A stretch of DNA of 64,000 nt from Staphylococcus xylosus (GCF_002732165.1 NZ_MRZO01000001.1:1-64000); one strand, 5' to 3'. Positions 47,791 to 56,361 are shown, counted from the first letter of the stretch. The notes: generated from the sequence alone by a model not told the origin. Numbers and translations: made by a program.

Positions 47791-48294
47791 ATGAAAAATT
47801 ATAAAAAAGTTATAATAGTTTCTTTGGTAGCAAGTGGATTAGCTTTCACTCCTTTAGTTAACACACAGACAAACGCATCTTCCGACAATCAAAGTTCATT
47901 TAGAATAGGTGAAGATAGAGAATATCAAGAAATTAATGGCCCACATTTGATTTATAATATCACTGGAATTGATAAGAATGGTAAAGAGATACTTAGTCCT
48001 AGTTTTATTGAATTTCATATAAAACCTGGTCAAGTTTTAAATAAAAAAGATTTAACTAGATATGCAGAATGGACTTTGGATAATGCTGTATATAATAAAT
48101 ATAGAGTAGTTGATTTTGCGCCAGGTTCAAAAGTTCAAGTATCATTTTTTGATAAAAATCAAAAACAAAATGTAACTAAATATTTTCCAATTACGGATAA
48201 AGGCTTTGTTGTTCCTGATCTATCTGAGCATACAAGTAATCCAGGATTTAGTTTAGTTGCAAACGTCGTTATTGAAGAAAAGAATCCTAAGTAA
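47791..48294 (+). CDS. Staphylokinase-like secreted protein
   Basis: A 167-residue precursor. Residues 1-29 are a signal peptide cut after TNA. The mature part aligns without gaps to S. aureus staphylokinase (Sak), the plasminogen activator of phi-Sa3 phages. By hand against the Sak sequence as I remember it, about half of the positions are identical, including FPIT-KGFVVPDLSEH-NPGF (residues about 132-152) and IEF-IKPG. Sak positions Glu46, Lys50, Glu65, Asp69 and Arg77 are kept. Met26, important for plasminogen activation, is Ile54 here. The Lys10-Lys11 plasmin cut site is not kept; Arg38 and Arg43 are the only basic residues near it. ATG follows AGAGGTG. It lies beside attR. Confidence 0.85.
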   Translation: MKNYKKVIIVSLVASGLAFTPLVNTQTNASSDNQSSFRIGEDREYQEINGPHLIYNITGIDKNGKEILSPSFIEFHIKPGQVLNKKDLTRYAEWTLDNAVYNKYRVVDFAPGSKVQVSFFDKNQKQNVTKYFPITDKGFVVPDLSEHTSNPGFSLVANVVIEEKNPK

Positions 48295-48297
48295 TAT

Positions 48298-48330
48298 AAA
48301 GCCCACCTAAATGAATAGGTGGGTTGTTTT
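48298..48330 (+). terminator. Terminator of staphylokinase-like gene
   Basis: AAAGCCCACCT-aaatgaat-AGGTGGG followed by TTGTTTT, right after the stop. Confidence 0.85.
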
Positions 48331-48349
48331 ACGCCAACACTACGCCAAC
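48331..48349. repeat. Short direct repeats near attR, candidate integrase arm sites
   Basis: ACGCCAAC occurs at 48331-48338 and 48342-48349. TACGCCA is the complement of TGGCGTA at 44185-44191 beside attL. Confidence 0.45.
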
Positions 48350-48382
48350 GAATCGGCTTAAATACTGGTGTTATGAGGATTA

Positions 48383-48415
48383 TCGAATCCCTCACTCTCC
48401 GTTAATTACATAATT
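48383..48415 (+). repeat. attR: 33-bp direct repeat
   Basis: Second copy of the core at 44056-44088. It contains a 19-bp fragment of the tRNA-Ser 3' end followed by the ancestral downstream sequence. Confidence 0.92.
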
Positions 48416-48429
48416 TGAGCTTTCTTGAG

Positions 48430-48470
48430 ACACCGTAATCCTTGATATAATAGGGTTTCGGTGTTTTTTT
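48430..48470 (+). terminator. Ancestral tRNA-Ser terminator, displaced
   Basis: ACACCG pairs with CGGTGT, then T7. Similar in spacing and loop to the hairpin at 44102, so it was probably the terminator of tRNA-Ser before integration. Confidence 0.8.
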
Positions 48471-48628
48471 GCTTTTATGAACTAATGAATAATATAAGAA
48501 TACACAATACTACACAGAAAAAATAGATTTTTGGACTGAAAGTCAATAAGATGATCAGTTTTTTACTTAATTCAACAGGTTAGTTATTAAGCGTTTACAA
48601 CTTTAATATGAAGAGCAGATTTTAAAAT

Positions 48629-49369
48629 ATGGCTAACCCAAAGAAAATACTAATAACAGGTGCTACTAGAGGAATGGGAAAAGAAATTTCAAAAGTATTA
48701 GCGGAGAAAGGCTATCATGTTATCTTAGGTGCAAGAAGTTTACAAGATGGTCAATCTATTGTGAAAGAATTAGAGTCAAAAGGTTTGTCTGTATCTGCAG
48801 TTCAACTAGATGTTACTGATATAAATTCTGTGCAGAATGCAGTGCAAGAAATAAACGCTTTAGATATTTTAATTAATAATGCAGGTATAGCTTTAGAAGC
48901 TTCTAGCCCCTCTAAACTTGATGTTACTAAAGTGAAAAATGAGTTTGATGTTAATGTTTTTGGTGTCATTAATGTAACTTCAGCAATATTACCACTACTC
49001 CAAAAAGAAAAAGAAGCAAAAATCATTAATATATCTAGTATGATGGGATTTCTTAATTCAGCTTTAGATAAAGATTCAATTGTATATGGTGCAAGTGTTG
49101 CCGGTTATCAATCTTCAAAAGCTGCTTTAAATATGTATTCTATACAATTATCAAAAGAATTAGAAAAAGAAGGTTATAATATCAGTATAGATTTAGTTGA
49201 TCCTGGAATGGTAGCCACTGAATTTGGAGGTTTAGATCCAGAAACAGCTAAAAAAATGGGAGCACGTTCAGTTGATGAAGGTATAAAAAGAGTTATTGAG
49301 TTAGTGGAACAAGATAAAATAAATAAAAACATAACTTTTACAAACAATGATGGAGTTGTACCTTGGTAA
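48629..49369 (+). CDS. Short-chain dehydrogenase/reductase
   Basis: A 246-residue NAD(P)-dependent oxidoreductase of the classical SDR family. The cofactor motif is TGATRGMGKE (residues 9-18, T-G-x3-G-x-G), followed by NNAG (about residue 87), the catalytic Ser in NISSMMG (about 134) and the Tyr-x3-Lys pair in YQSSKAA (about 154). The PGMVATEF segment is also typical. The substrate is unknown; the arginine after the glycine motif (ARS at about residue 37) suggests NADPH. It is the first gene after attR. No clear ribosome-binding site is seen beyond GAAGAGC. Confidence 0.88.
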   Translation: MANPKKILITGATRGMGKEISKVLAEKGYHVILGARSLQDGQSIVKELESKGLSVSAVQLDVTDINSVQNAVQEINALDILINNAGIALEASSPSKLDVTKVKNEFDVNVFGVINVTSAILPLLQKEKEAKIINISSMMGFLNSALDKDSIVYGASVAGYQSSKAALNMYSIQLSKELEKEGYNISIDLVDPGMVATEFGGLDPETAKKMGARSVDEGIKRVIELVEQDKINKNITFTNNDGVVPW

Positions 49370-49437
49370 TTTAAAACGCTTAAAAATTTAGCACTTACCT
49401 CAATTATTTAGGGATAGAAAAACATTACATTAAATCT

Positions 49438-49462
49438 ACCTATACGAATAGTTGGGTTTTTT
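49438..49462 (+). terminator. Terminator-like hairpin after SDR gene
   Basis: ACCTAT-acga-ATAGTTGGGT imperfect stem followed by TTTTT. Confidence 0.55.
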
Positions 49463-49561
49463 AATAATTGTATAATCTAAAATATCTATCCAATATTATC
49501 TATTGCCTAGTTAACTACATTTTATATTGATAAAATTTTTCTGATTGAATATATAATAATT

Positions 49562-49678
49562 TACGATAGTTTCGAGCGTTTACTTAAAGATGAAGTTGAA
49601 CTTACGAAAGACGGATTGGCATTTAAAAATCAAGTTGCGATTTATTATAAAGATAAAGATTGTAATTTTGTTAAGTAG
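49562..49678 (+). pseudogene. 3' fragment of an unknown gene
   Basis: A coding-like stretch YDSFERLLKDEVELTKDG...DKDCNFVK ends in TAG but has no upstream start codon with a ribosome-binding site. Codon use looks genuine (charged, helix-then-strand). It is probably a remnant of a deleted gene in the 577-bp gap 49370-49946; the rest of the gap shows nothing recognisable. Confidence 0.45.
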
Positions 49679-49946
49679 ATTTTATTTGCTTTTCAAGACA
49701 AGTTAACTCATTAAAATATATTTTAAAACAGAAGTAATCTAATTAAAAAAATAAACAATGAAATAAATATACACTCTATAAGGTTACGGGGATAAACTTA
49801 ATTTAGATAAGCGATTTTACTTATAAAAACTTAAAAATAAAGGACCTTTAGCTAAATAAATAGGTAAGGGATGTTATATTCCAACAAAATTTCATTCAAA
49901 AAAACTTAATTTATGGAATTATAAACTAAGTGAAAGGAGATAAAAT

Positions 49947-50378
49947 ATGAAATTATCAAAAATAGAACTTCAAGAAAAAGATTACCCAAAAGCACTAGAA
50001 ATATGGGAAAAATCTGTAATTGCAACTCATGAGTTTTTGAAAGAAAAAGATCGATTAGAATTAAAGGCTGAAATTCCTACATATTTTAAATTTGTCGAAG
50101 CTGATTTGTGGTTTAATGCCTACGAAGTAATTGGTTTCTCAGGTACAAACGAACTAAATTTAGAAATGCTTTTTATAGATCCAAAATATTTTAATAAAGG
50201 ATATGGTACTAAAATACTACAGTATCTAATTCAAGAAAATAAAGTTCAATATGTTGATGTAAATAAAGATAACTATAATGCTGTAAATTTTTATATCAAA
50301 AATGGATTTAAAAAGTATAAAGAATCTCAAAAAGATCAACAAGGAAGACATTATCCGATATTACATCTTAAACTGTAA
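49947..50378 (+). CDS. GNAT-family acetyltransferase
   Basis: A 143-residue N-acetyltransferase. Motif A for acetyl-CoA binding reads FNKGYGTKILQYL (about residue 92), and the C-terminal NAVNFYIKNGFKKYKES (about 111-127) is the usual GNAT motif B. The N-terminal EKDYPKALEIWEKSVIATHE resembles YjaB/PhnO-like acetyltransferases. The substrate cannot be told from sequence. ATG follows AAAGGAG. Accessory region, between SDR and YagU-like genes. Confidence 0.88.
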   Translation: MKLSKIELQEKDYPKALEIWEKSVIATHEFLKEKDRLELKAEIPTYFKFVEADLWFNAYEVIGFSGTNELNLEMLFIDPKYFNKGYGTKILQYLIQENKVQYVDVNKDNYNAVNFYIKNGFKKYKESQKDQQGRHYPILHLKL

Positions 50379-50613
50379 TGATTACTTAATGAAATGCTTT
50401 TGAGTAAATCATTTATATAGTTAGTTGAGCCTATTTTTGTGAAGAAACATATAGAAATTTCTTTTTTAAAGCTGATTCATTTGAAGACATTTTTTAATAA
50501 TACCAATGTCGAAAAATAGACAAAATATAAATAATAATTATATTGTTTCCTCTATTTAAATTTGATAAAATTTTTAAAATTATGTCATTTTGACGTGTAG
50601 AGGAGAATTTAAA

Positions 50614-51123
50614 ATGAAAGAAAAATTATCATTTACTCAAATTATTTATGCTACTATCATTGGTGGGCTATTATCGGGAATAGTGAAATTAGGATGGGAA
50701 GTTATGCTACCGCCTAGAACCCCAGAGCGTAATGCAACTAATCCACCACAAGAATTATTACAAAAGTTTGGTTTTAGTTCAGATTTTACACATATGAGTT
50801 ATCAATTTTCAGAACAATCAATGCCTTGGGTAAGTTTTATTGTTCATTTTAGTTTTTCAATAGCATTTGCGTTCATTTATATTATGCTAGTCAAACATTT
50901 TTCAAAAATAGCAATTGGCTATGGTTCTATTTTTGGTCTAGTTGTTTGGATAGTCTTTCATTTAATTATAATGCCAATAATGAGTGTCGTTCCAAATGCT
51001 TTAGAGCAACCATTCCACGAACATGTATCTGAATTGTTTGGTCATGTTGTGTGGATGATGGTTATAGAATTTGTTCGTAGATATTTTGTATATAAAAATG
51101 AGTTGAAGGTAAATAAATATTAA
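50614..51123 (+). CDS. YagU-family (DUF1440) membrane protein
   Basis: A 169-residue protein with about four membrane spans. The N-terminal IIYATIIGGLLSGIVKLGWE-VMLPPRTPERNATNPP is characteristic of the YagU/DUF1440 family, and a conserved HE-V-ELFGHVVWM lies near the C-terminus (about residue 140). E. coli YagU has been linked to acid resistance; the role here is unknown. The start is ATG at 50614 after AGAGGAG; a longer frame from 50590 covers the site. Confidence 0.82.
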   Translation: MKEKLSFTQIIYATIIGGLLSGIVKLGWEVMLPPRTPERNATNPPQELLQKFGFSSDFTHMSYQFSEQSMPWVSFIVHFSFSIAFAFIYIMLVKHFSKIAIGYGSIFGLVVWIVFHLIIMPIMSVVPNALEQPFHEHVSELFGHVVWMMVIEFVRRYFVYKNELKVNKY

Positions 51124-51145
51124 TTCAAACATATTTTCAAATGAA

Positions 51146-51182
51146 AGGGATGTACTTTTATATAAGTGCATCCCTATTTTTA
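51146..51182 (+). terminator. Terminator of YagU-like gene
   Basis: AGGGATGTACTT pairs with AAGTGCATCCCT followed by ATTTTTAT. Confidence 0.88.
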
Positions 51183-51301
51183 TGTTTAGGTATATATATG
51201 GTCATTGTTAGTGTATGCATTACATGGCAAGAGAATAATGCTTGGCCCGAATTTAAAATTCTCCTTAAAACGATATTATAAAAATGATTTTCCTAAATTA
51301 A

Positions 51302-51568
51302 TTAATCGTTGTATGTCACATAGATTAGTTTGTCATTGGTAAAATCGAATTCTACTTTCAAGTTATTAAAGTCTGCTTTCGTATCTAAGTTTTCTATTCT
51401 TGCAATTTTATAATCGTTCATAATTAACCAAGGTATATCATATTTTTGGATTTTTAAGGTTATATTTTCATAATTTGCATATATCCATTCAATTTTGTTC
51501 TTATTATTTTTTATATCTATGACATTTAATTCAAGCTTTTTTGTATCATTATAGTTGTAATCATACAC
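51302..51568 (-). CDS. 88-residue protein coupled to tarP-like gene
   Basis: GTG start 5 bases after the TAA of the glycosyltransferase gene, with AAAGGAGAA ending that gene serving as ribosome-binding site. The product is beta-rich and soluble (ELNVIDIKNNKNKIEWIYAN, IPWLIMNDYKIARIENLD, VEFDFTNDKLIYVTYND), perhaps an all-beta sandwich. It is in a different frame and does not look like a TarP extension, since the upstream protein already has full TarP length. I recognise no family. Tight coupling suggests a partner or modulator of the transferase. Confidence 0.6.
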   Translation of the reverse strand: MYDYNYNDTKKLELNVIDIKNNKNKIEWIYANYENITLKIQKYDIPWLIMNDYKIARIENLDTKADFNNLKVEFDFTNDKLIYVTYND

Positions 51569-51573
51569 TTTAG

Positions 51574-52575
51574 TTATTCTCCTTTAATGAATTTATCTGC
51601 TGCCATAACAGCTAACAAATTATTTTGTCTTATGGCTTCTAATTTCATATTGAAAATTTGTGTAACGTACTGATCGGCGCTTCTAGGAACGCTATTAAGT
51701 GTTTTTGAAAAATACTTCAACCATTCAATTTTATCTTCATATTTCATTTTACTAATTGCAAAATTTTTCTTTTGCCCGTGTCTAAATAACCGCGTAGTAA
51801 ATTTTCCAGCAAATTGGTCCCGTGTTTTTGGATCTTTGTAAATAGGGCTTTTGTAAATGGTGTTATAAATTTCGTTGATTGTTGCAAAGTATTGTTTCCC
51901 AGAACTTTTCTGATGTGATAAATGTGTACCATTATCAAAATTATTGACTACGACGTAGTATTCGTAATCTGTTTTTATAGCATAATTCCTAGAGTTCATT
52001 AGAAATTCTATAGTGAATAGTTGATCTTCACCAGTTTGTGAAAATGTTTTAAATCTTAACTTATTTTTATCTATAATTGCTTTTTTAAACATTTTGAGTA
52101 CAGATAAAGCATAGAACATACTATTTTCAATAATATTAGCTTTCGGAACATTTCCATTTTCAAATATAGCTTTAGGTACGCTTCTACCTTTACCTTTAAC
52201 GCCGTATTTTCCAATAATCAAATCACTTTTATGTTTAATTCCATAATTATATAAGTCTTCTAAAGCACGCGGGTGTAAAAAATCGTCAGAATCTAAAAAG
52301 AAAATATACTGACCACTACTCATTTCAATACCTTTATTTCTTGGTTTGCTAGCACTACCACTGTTGAATTTTAGTCGTTTGAATTTAATTAACTTACTGT
52401 ATTTTTTTGTATAGGATTTAATAATATTTAATGTATTCGAGTTAGTTGAATGATCGTCTACAATTATTAGCTCATAATTGGTTTTCTCCATTGTTTGATT
52501 AATAACAGAATCGATTGTACGAGAAAGAGAACAATCGTTATTGTATGTTGGCATAACTATGCTGACTTTTTTAAT
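51574..52575 (-). CDS. Wall teichoic acid beta-GlcNAc transferase, TarP-like; AUU start
   Basis: A 333-residue GT2 glycosyltransferase. By recollection of S. aureus TarP (327 residues), the match is collinear with few indels. Asp95 and Asp97 in FFLDSDD correspond to the metal-binding pair, and Asp184 in GEDQLFT to the catalytic base. A basic patch (Lys257, Arg261, Arg264 in AGKFTTRLFRHGQKKN) and helical C-terminus for trimerisation are kept. TarP adds GlcNAc to C3 of ribitol phosphate, altering antibody recognition, and is prophage-borne in S. aureus. First in-frame ATG (52554) would cut strand 1. ATT at 52575, 8 bases after GGAGG, gives (I/M)KKVSIVMPTYNN, matching TarP's N-terminus. Confidence 0.88.
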   Translation of the reverse strand: MKKVSIVMPTYNNDCSLSRTIDSVINQTMEKTNYELIIVDDHSTNSNTLNIIKSYTKKYSKLIKFKRLKFNSGSASKPRNKGIEMSSGQYIFFLDSDDFLHPRALEDLYNYGIKHKSDLIIGKYGVKGKGRSVPKAIFENGNVPKANIIENSMFYALSVLKMFKKAIIDKNKLRFKTFSQTGEDQLFTIEFLMNSRNYAIKTDYEYYVVVNNFDNGTHLSHQKSSGKQYFATINEIYNTIYKSPIYKDPKTRDQFAGKFTTRLFRHGQKKNFAISKMKYEDKIEWLKYFSKTLNSVPRSADQYVTQIFNMKLEAIRQNNLLAVMAADKFIKGE

Positions 52576-52944
52576 TTTAAACGCCTCCTTTTTTACAAAG
52601 TTAGCAAAGAAGGCATTATTAGTATATGTAGTTAGTCGGTTTTTAAAATAAGTACAAGCAAAAATAATAAAAAAATAAGTTAGATTAACGAAAGTTATAT
52701 GCAGTAATGAAATATTAGATAGTAATAAGATTTATTTTAATTATTCAATAATGTTAGTGGGTTAATAATATAAGAGGGATGTAAATTAAAGGAGGTATTA
52801 TACGATTAGTATAATATACATTAAAATAGAAATTGACTATTTGGTAACATATTTAGGCATTAATAATTGATATAAAGTCGGTGACTAAAGTGGGTATTAT
52901 GTAGAGCGCTAATCAACTTAAGTAATTAGTAAGCCGATTTTTAA

Positions 52945-52974
52945 AAGAACCACTTCTCTAAAGAAGTGGTTCTT
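52945..52974 (+). terminator. Hairpin in the 52576-53127 gap
   Basis: AAGAACCACTTCT-cta-AAGAAGTGGTTCTT palindrome without a strong T-run on the plus strand. The remainder of this 552-bp gap is AT-rich with no gene seen; it should hold the tarP-like promoter. Confidence 0.6.
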
Positions 52975-53127
52975 GATTTATGAAGTTAATGGAAATGATA
53001 ACTTTCGATCTAGTCATCTTAGTCAAAGAAGGGCGATAAATTCCTTTTAGATGAAATAGGGAATGTGTTTTAAGAGAAATTGACTTTGACGTATTGACAA
53101 TAATTAAATGTTTACCTAGATATATGC

Positions 53128-53700
53128 TTAATTATCTTGTTCGTTATTTAACACTTTACCATTCTTAGCATCAATCGTTATTTCATGTTTTTCTTTGTCG
53201 TTTTTAAGGTCTAAATCGTAAACAAGTTTCCCATCGTCTTTTGATAGTGACCATTCTTTGATTTTTCCATCAAATTCTTTTTGCCCTTTTTTAATAGCGT
53301 CTTTATAATCGTTGGCTTCATTATATTTAAAAGCCTCGTCATTGTTAATTGAGTTTTCGTTTTCTTGTTCTTTATTTAAAATTTTTTTATTTTTATCAGA
53401 GATAATAACTTCGGATTCTTTGTTATCACCTTGTTGTTCAATTTTATATGCCCACTCACCATTGCTTTTTTCATATGATATGCCTTTTAAATCTTGGTTA
53501 TTATAAGTTTCTTGGGCTTTTTTAATGGCGTCATCAGGACTTGTTTTGATTTTATTGATAGAGATAACTTGGTTATCGGATGTTGTATCTTTTTTATTTT
53601 CAGATTTTGAATCACTGTCAGATGAACCATTGCCACAACTAGCTAATAATAGACTAGATAACAAAATTGCTGATAAACTTTTAAACTTCATCTGTTTCAC
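53128..53700 (-). CDS. PepSY-domain lipoprotein
   Basis: A 190-residue lipoprotein with signal peptide and lipobox LLLASC (Cys22), then a Ser/Asp/Lys-rich linker (residues 23-45). Two PepSY-type repeats follow: SPDDAIKKAQETYNNQDLKG to about residue 110 and NDYKDAIKKGQKEFDGKIKE to the end, each closing with KKILNKEQ or GKVLNNEQ. PepSY domains inhibit peptidases or sit in envelope sensors. AAAGGAGTG precedes the start. It lies between the accessory region and menE and may be either side of the boundary. Confidence 0.85.
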   Translation of the reverse strand: MKQMKFKSLSAILLSSLLLASCGNGSSDSDSKSENKKDTTSDNQVISINKIKTSPDDAIKKAQETYNNQDLKGISYEKSNGEWAYKIEQQGDNKESEVIISDKNKKILNKEQENENSINNDEAFKYNEANDYKDAIKKGQKEFDGKIKEWSLSKDDGKLVYDLDLKNDKEKHEITIDAKNGKVLNNEQDN

Positions 53701-53957
53701 TCCTTTATCTTTTTTACAATAGATAATTACCCAATATTTGCTATGAGCAAAACATTAAAGGTGAAAAATTGATTTTTAACCAGTTGAATAATTTATTTAA
53801 ACTAAATCAAAAATAAAAGTAACCTCTATATTATAAGGTGACCAAAAATGATTATAAATAGTTGAAATATTAAAAAATATTACGTCTTGTGCATGAACCC
53901 TGTTAAATAAATATAAACACGTTATAATAAATATAATTGAGATGGAGGAATGACAGA

Positions 53958-55337
53958 TTGGATTTTTGGTTAAAAGCGCAAGCTGAACAAAATAGTAAAG
54001 GGATATTTATCGATGATGGCGTGAATCAAATTACATTTGGGAAGATGTATGATAGCGCTAAAAGGCTGGCCTATAGTCTGAAACAGTTAGAGTTAAATAG
54101 AATAGGTTTATATATTAATAATACAATTGAATCCATAGTACTTATAAATGCTGCATGGGTAGCAGGCATAGAAATAGCTATGGTAAATACGAGATTAACT
54201 AAAAAAGAAATGATTGCTCAAATGAAATCTATAGATGTAAGTACAATTATATCGATGGAACAGCTTCATTTAAGAGATATTGAAGTGATAGATTTTCAAA
54301 CATTACAGACTCAGGAAGGATATGAATTTGAAGCGCCGTTCTCAAATGATCGTATCGCATCGATTATGTTTACTTCTGGTACTACAGGACCTCAGAAAGC
54401 AGTGCCACAAACCTTTTACAACCATTATGCAAGTGCATTAGGTTGTAAAGAGAGTCTTGGATTTAGTCAATCTACAAAATGGTTATCGGTATTGCCGATT
54501 TATCACATTTCTGGTTTAAGCGTAGTGTTACGAGCCTTAATTGAAGGTTTTACATTACGACTTGAAGCGAAATTTGATGCTGATAAAATGATGAAGATAA
54601 TAAGAGAGGAAACACCTACACATATATCATTAGTACCACAGACTTTGAAATGGTTAATGGACAAGGGGTGGCATCAACCATTCTCGATTGAAAAAATATT
54701 GCTTGGTGGAGCTAAACTAACTACATCTTTAATAAATAGAGCGTTAGAATATAATTTACCGATATATAATTCTTTTGGGATGACTGAGACGTGTTCGCAA
54801 TTCTTAACAGCAACACCAGAAATGTTAAAACTAAGACCAGACACGGTTGGAAAACCGAGTGACAATGTTGAAGTGAAAATTTCTCAACCAAATGTTAATG
54901 GTCATGGAGAATTATTAATTAAAGGTGACAATGTTATGAATGGGTATCTTTTTCCAATGAATAAAAAAGATACCTTTGTAGATGGTTATTTTAAAACGGG
55001 TGATATAGCAGAAATAGATGAAGAAGGTTATGTTATGGTATATGACCGTAGAAAAGATTTAATTATAAGTGGTGGAGAAAATATATATCCTTATCAAATA
55101 GAAACAGTTGCTAAAAAACATGAATCTATCGAAGATGCAATGTGTGTAGGTATTGAAGATGATACATGGGGGGAAGTACCTTATTTATATTATATTGCTT
55201 CAGAAGCTATAACTAATAAACATTTAGTAGCATTCTTTGAAAATCATTTAGCAAAGTATAAAGTGCCAAAACAATTTAAGCGTGTTACTTCGTTACCTTA
55301 TACATCAACAGGTAAATTGCAAAGGAATCATTTATAA
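53958..55337 (+). CDS. menE: 2-succinylbenzoate-CoA ligase MenE
   Basis: A 459-residue ANL-superfamily ligase that activates o-succinylbenzoate for menaquinone synthesis. P-loop [13 protein letters not shown] (about residue 137), the adenylate motif [13 protein letters not shown] (about 272), [20 protein letters not shown] with hinge [16 protein letters not shown] (about 358-373), and the C-terminal catalytic Lys in TSTGKLQRN are present. The start is TTG at 53958 after GGAGG, giving MDFWL as in staphylococcal MenE; a frame from 53937 adds seven codons that include the site. menC follows after 19 bp. Confidence 0.95.
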   Translation: MDFWLKAQAEQNSKGIFIDDGVNQITFGKMYDSAKRLAYSLKQLELNRIGLYINNTIESIVLINAAWVAGIEIAMVNTRLTKKEMIAQMKSIDVSTIISMEQLHLRDIEVIDFQTLQTQEGYEFEAPFSNDRIASIMFTSGTTGPQKAVPQTFYNHYASALGCKESLGFSQSTKWLSVLPIYHISGLSVVLRALIEGFTLRLEAKFDADKMMKIIREETPTHISLVPQTLKWLMDKGWHQPFSIEKILLGGAKLTTSLINRALEYNLPIYNSFGMTETCSQFLTATPEMLKLRPDTVGKPSDNVEVKISQPNVNGHGELLIKGDNVMNGYLFPMNKKDTFVDGYFKTGDIAEIDEEGYVMVYDRRKDLIISGGENIYPYQIETVAKKHESIEDAMCVGIEDDTWGEVPYLYYIASEAITNKHLVAFFENHLAKYKVPKQFKRVTSLPYTSTGKLQRNHL

Positions 55338-55356
55338 AAAGTAATAAGGAGTCTAT

Positions 55357-56361
55357 ATGAAAATAGTTGATATGCATCTATACGTTTACGACGAACGTTT
55401 TAATACCCCAATTATTACACCTAAAATAAAACTTGAAACACGTAAAGCGTTGTTTGTAGCTTTAGTTACGGATAATAATTCATATTACTATGGAGAGTGT
55501 AATGCGTTTGAAACTGATTGGTATGCAAATGAAACGATTGATGATGCACAAACCCAAGTGAAAGATTGGTTCGAAAGTATTAAAAATATAGCGTTTTATA
55601 CTTTCGATGAAATGTTGTGTAGTTTAAATCATTTAACTAAATATCCAGCAACTAGAAGTATGATTGTAATGGCTTGTTATCAAATGTTTTTCAAATTAAC
55701 AGATTTTAACGTAGCCTATGGTGCAACAATTAGTGGTTTAGCAGAAGAAAATATTTTGCAATTATCCCAAACACAACCTCAACGTGTTAAAGTAAAATGG
55801 TCTGATTCAATTTTAAATGATATAAAAAAAATTAAACAATTACCATTTAAACCAGATGTTGTTATAGATGCTAATGAATCTATAACCAATTCAGAGATAG
55901 CTAAGTTAACAACAATTGGGTATGATCAATTATTGTATATAGAGGAGCCGTTTAAATCTTTAAATATGCTAAATCAGTTTGATGCATACGAATTACCACC
56001 AGTTGCTATAGATGAAAAGGCAGACACAGTAGGTAACATTCTAGAGATTCTAGATAATTACGCTATAGATGTTGTTGTATTGAAACCTTTTAGGTTGGGT
56101 GGGATTGATAAAGTGATGGATATCATTAAAATGCTTAATGATAAAAATGTAAAAATAGTTATAGGTGGCATGTATGAGTATGGATTAAGTAGATATTTTA
56201 CTGCGATGCTAGCGCAATTTTCTAATTATCCAAGTGATATTACACCAGAAGGTTATTATTTTGAGAATGATATGGTTGACCGCGCAGGTATATTAAAAAG
56301 AGGCTCAATTTATTTTGAGCCTCCAAAGGTTAAAAGTACAAGATTAACAAGAATTTATTAA
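55357..56361 (+). CDS. menC: o-Succinylbenzoate synthase MenC
   Basis: A 334-residue enolase-superfamily enzyme that dehydrates SHCHC to o-succinylbenzoate, the substrate of MenE. The catalytic Lys lies in RVKVKW (about residue 148), the metal ligands in DVVIDANES (Asp), LLYIEEPFK (Glu) and PVAIDEKAD (Asp), and the second Lys in [12 protein letters not shown]. It is the last gene of menEC. Its stop overlaps the convergent yidD stop by 4 bases. Confidence 0.95.
   Translation: MKIVDMHLYVYDERFNTPIITPKIKLETRKALFVALVTDNNSYYYGECNAFETDWYANETIDDAQTQVKDWFESIKNIAFYTFDEMLCSLNHLTKYPATRSMIVMACYQMFFKLTDFNVAYGATISGLAEENILQLSQTQPQRVKVKWSDSILNDIKKIKQLPFKPDVVIDANESITNSEIAKLTTIGYDQLLYIEEPFKSLNMLNQFDAYELPPVAIDEKADTVGNILEILDNYAIDVVVLKPFRLGGIDKVMDIIKMLNDKNVKIVIGGMYEYGLSRYFTAMLAQFSNYPSDITPEGYYFENDMVDRAGILKRGSIYFEPPKVKSTRLTRIY

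Larger units (their letters stand above)
44056..48415 (+). mobile_element. Prophage remnant integrated in tRNA-Ser
   Basis: The 4.36-kb element is delimited by a 33-bp perfect direct repeat at 44056-44088 and 48383-48415 that includes the tRNA-Ser 3' end. It keeps the C-terminal half of the integrase, the last domain of an endolysin, several small phage-type genes and a staphylokinase homologue next to attR. Replication, packaging, head and tail genes are gone, lost in one deletion between integrase and endolysin (near 44880). The order endolysin then sak then right attachment site matches S. aureus phi-Sa3-type phages. Confidence 0.88.

Noticed and set aside
51302..52575. TarP-like gene and 88-residue gene as one frameshifted gene
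   Set aside because: The first frame already has full TarP length, and the second has its own GTG and ribosome-binding site.
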